Below are positions 20,151 to 21,237 of a stretch of DNA of 21,237 nt, piece by piece. The notes under the pieces are model-generated. The model had not been told where the DNA came from and did not search any database. It saw nothing but the letters and a program-made list of their open reading frames with translations. The translations under genes were made by a program, and so were the position numbers. Source of the DNA: Streptococcaceae bacterium (GTDB lineage Bacteria > Bacillota > Bacilli > Lactobacillales > Streptococcaceae); assembly GCA_031270215.1 (NCBI GenBank), contig JAISYB010000058.1, positions 1 through 21,237 of the forward strand, read 5' to 3'. The first letter of the stretch is position 1, and each line of letters starts with the position of its first letter.

Positions 20151-21237
20151 ATGACAAAGAAGTATTTGGGTCAGTTGGGTTTGGCTGACATTGGTCAAGA
20201 AATGACGGTAGAAGGTTGGGTTCATAACATCCGAAACCATGGGCATTTAGCATTTATCGAATTAAGAGATCGCGAGGGTCTGCTTCAGGTTTTCGTAGAT
20301 GAAACGATTGGAACAGCAGCATTTGAGCAAATCCATGAGTTGAAAAAAGAATTTATATTGAAAATTACTGGTGAGTTAGTTAAACGTGATCCAAAATTTG
20401 TCAATCGCAAAATTGCAACTGGTGAAGTGGAATTGCGTGCGACAAAGATTGAGGTTGTGGCAACTTCAAAGCCTTTGCCATTTGAACTGGATAGTAAAGC
20501 AGAAGTCGGAGATGACTTACGGCAAAAATATCGTTATTTAGATTTACGAAAAAAATCAATGCTGGATAATCTTAAACTCAGACATCAAGTAACGACAATT
20601 ATCCGCGATTATTTAAATCACGAAGCGTTTATTGATGTGGAAACACCATATCTGACGAAATCAACACCTGAGGGTGCAAGGGATTTCTTAGTACCTAGTC
20701 GAGTAAGTCCTAATCATTTCTTTGCTCTACCGCAAAGTCCTCAGCTATTAAAGCAGCTATTGATGGGGGCTGGGCTTGATCGTTATTATCAAATCGTTCG
20801 TTGTTTTAGAGATGAGGATTTACGAGGTGACCGCCAGCCGGAATTTACACAAATTGACTTAGAGATGAGTTTCACGAGTGCAGACGAAATCCAAAACTTG
20901 ACTGAGGGTATGCTTAAAGCTGTCGCACAAGCAGTTACAGGTGAGGATTTCTCAGCAGCTTTTCCAAAAATCAGCTACCATGAAGCAATCGAGCGCTTTG
21001 GAAGTGACAAGCCAGATACACGTTTTGCAATGGAATTGAAAGATTTAACAAGCATTTCTGAAAATATTCAATCATTGTTTTTACAAAAAGGATTAAAAGA
21101 CGGCGGTATCGTTAAGGCAATTACGGTTAAAGGTGCGGCAAAGCATTTTACGAAAAAGCAACAAGCTCAAATGAAGCAGTTCATGATGACATTTGCAATC
21201 GCTGGTTTTGCTTTAGTCCCAATCGTTAACGGTCATG
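20151..21237 (+). CDS. aspS: Aspartyl-tRNA synthetase, 3' end missing
   Basis: AspRS charges tRNA(Asp) with aspartate. The first 362 codons are present and the frame is open at the window end. Residues 1-105 form the anticodon-binding OB fold (GWVHNIRNHGHLAFIELRD). Motif 1 lies in FIDVETPYLTKSTPEGARDF. Motif 2 is YYQIVRCFRDEDLRGDRQPE. The bacterial insertion domain begins after about residue 270. I chose the ATG at 20151 because AAAGGA is 12 bases upstream; an in-frame ATG at 20139 is almost touching that site. His30 matches non-discriminating enzymes, which also charge tRNA(Asn), but Lys82 matches discriminating ones, so specificity is unclear. hisS, often the upstream partner, is absent. 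Expression is controlled by the T-box leader. Confidence 0.96.
   Translation, partial: MTKKYLGQLGLADIGQEMTVEGWVHNIRNHGHLAFIELRDREGLLQVFVDETIGTAAFEQIHELKKEFILKITGELVKRDPKFVNRKIATGEVELRATKIEVVATSKPLPFELDSKAEVGDDLRQKYRYLDLRKKSMLDNLKLRHQVTTIIRDYLNHEAFIDVETPYLTKSTPEGARDFLVPSRVSPNHFFALPQSPQLLKQLLMGAGLDRYYQIVRCFRDEDLRGDRQPEFTQIDLEMSFTSADEIQNLTEGMLKAVAQAVTGEDFSAAFPKISYHEAIERFGSDKPDTRFAMELKDLTSISENIQSLFLQKGLKDGGIVKAITVKGAAKHFTKKQQAQMKQFMMTFAIAGFALVPIVNGH

Overview
This is a low-GC Firmicutes window, most likely from the order Lactobacillales. The evidence is the AT-rich sequence, strong AGGAGG-type ribosome binding sites, a T-box leader before an aminoacyl-tRNA synthetase gene, and the gene groups ligA-gatB-dagK, murA-rho and rnc-smc-HAD-ftsY. 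A full rho gene argues against Streptococcus, which generally lacks it. An Enterococcaceae- or Carnobacteriaceae-like member is my best inference; the species cannot be named from this sequence.

Layout. (1) Positions 1-2182: the end of a folate operon, folE (5' end cut by the window), a long-form folP and an overlapping Nudix gene that fits folQ. (2) 2183-3364: an accessory island. It holds a structured intergenic element, a minus-strand cluster of three very small genes (44-aa basic/amphipathic peptide, 51-aa two-helix membrane peptide, 65-aa helix-turn-helix protein) with a palindrome in front and a terminator behind, and a frameshifted remnant of an HNH endonuclease gene. (3) 3365-8591: ligA, gatB, dagK, msrA and a YozE-family gene, all on the plus strand. 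gatC and gatA, which usually precede gatB, are absent. (4) 8592-11504: terminator, promoter, murA (MurZ/MurAB type) and rho, then a hairpin. (5) 11543-18319: acylphosphatase (minus strand), then rnc, smc, a Cof-type HAD phosphatase and ftsY. (6) 18341-18640: an argJ relic that keeps only its two ends, and a long bidirectional terminator. (7) 18645-21237: a lactonase-family 6-phosphogluconolactonase gene (minus strand), then promoter, T-box leader and the first 362 codons of aspS.

Most genes are housekeeping: folate synthesis, DNA ligation, tRNA-dependent amidation, lipid recycling, methionine repair, cell wall, transcription termination, RNA processing, chromosome segregation and membrane targeting. 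The unusual content is the small-gene island, the decayed genes (HNH and argJ), the orphan gatB, and a T-box before aspS whose best specifier candidate reads AAC (Asn) rather than GAC (Asp).
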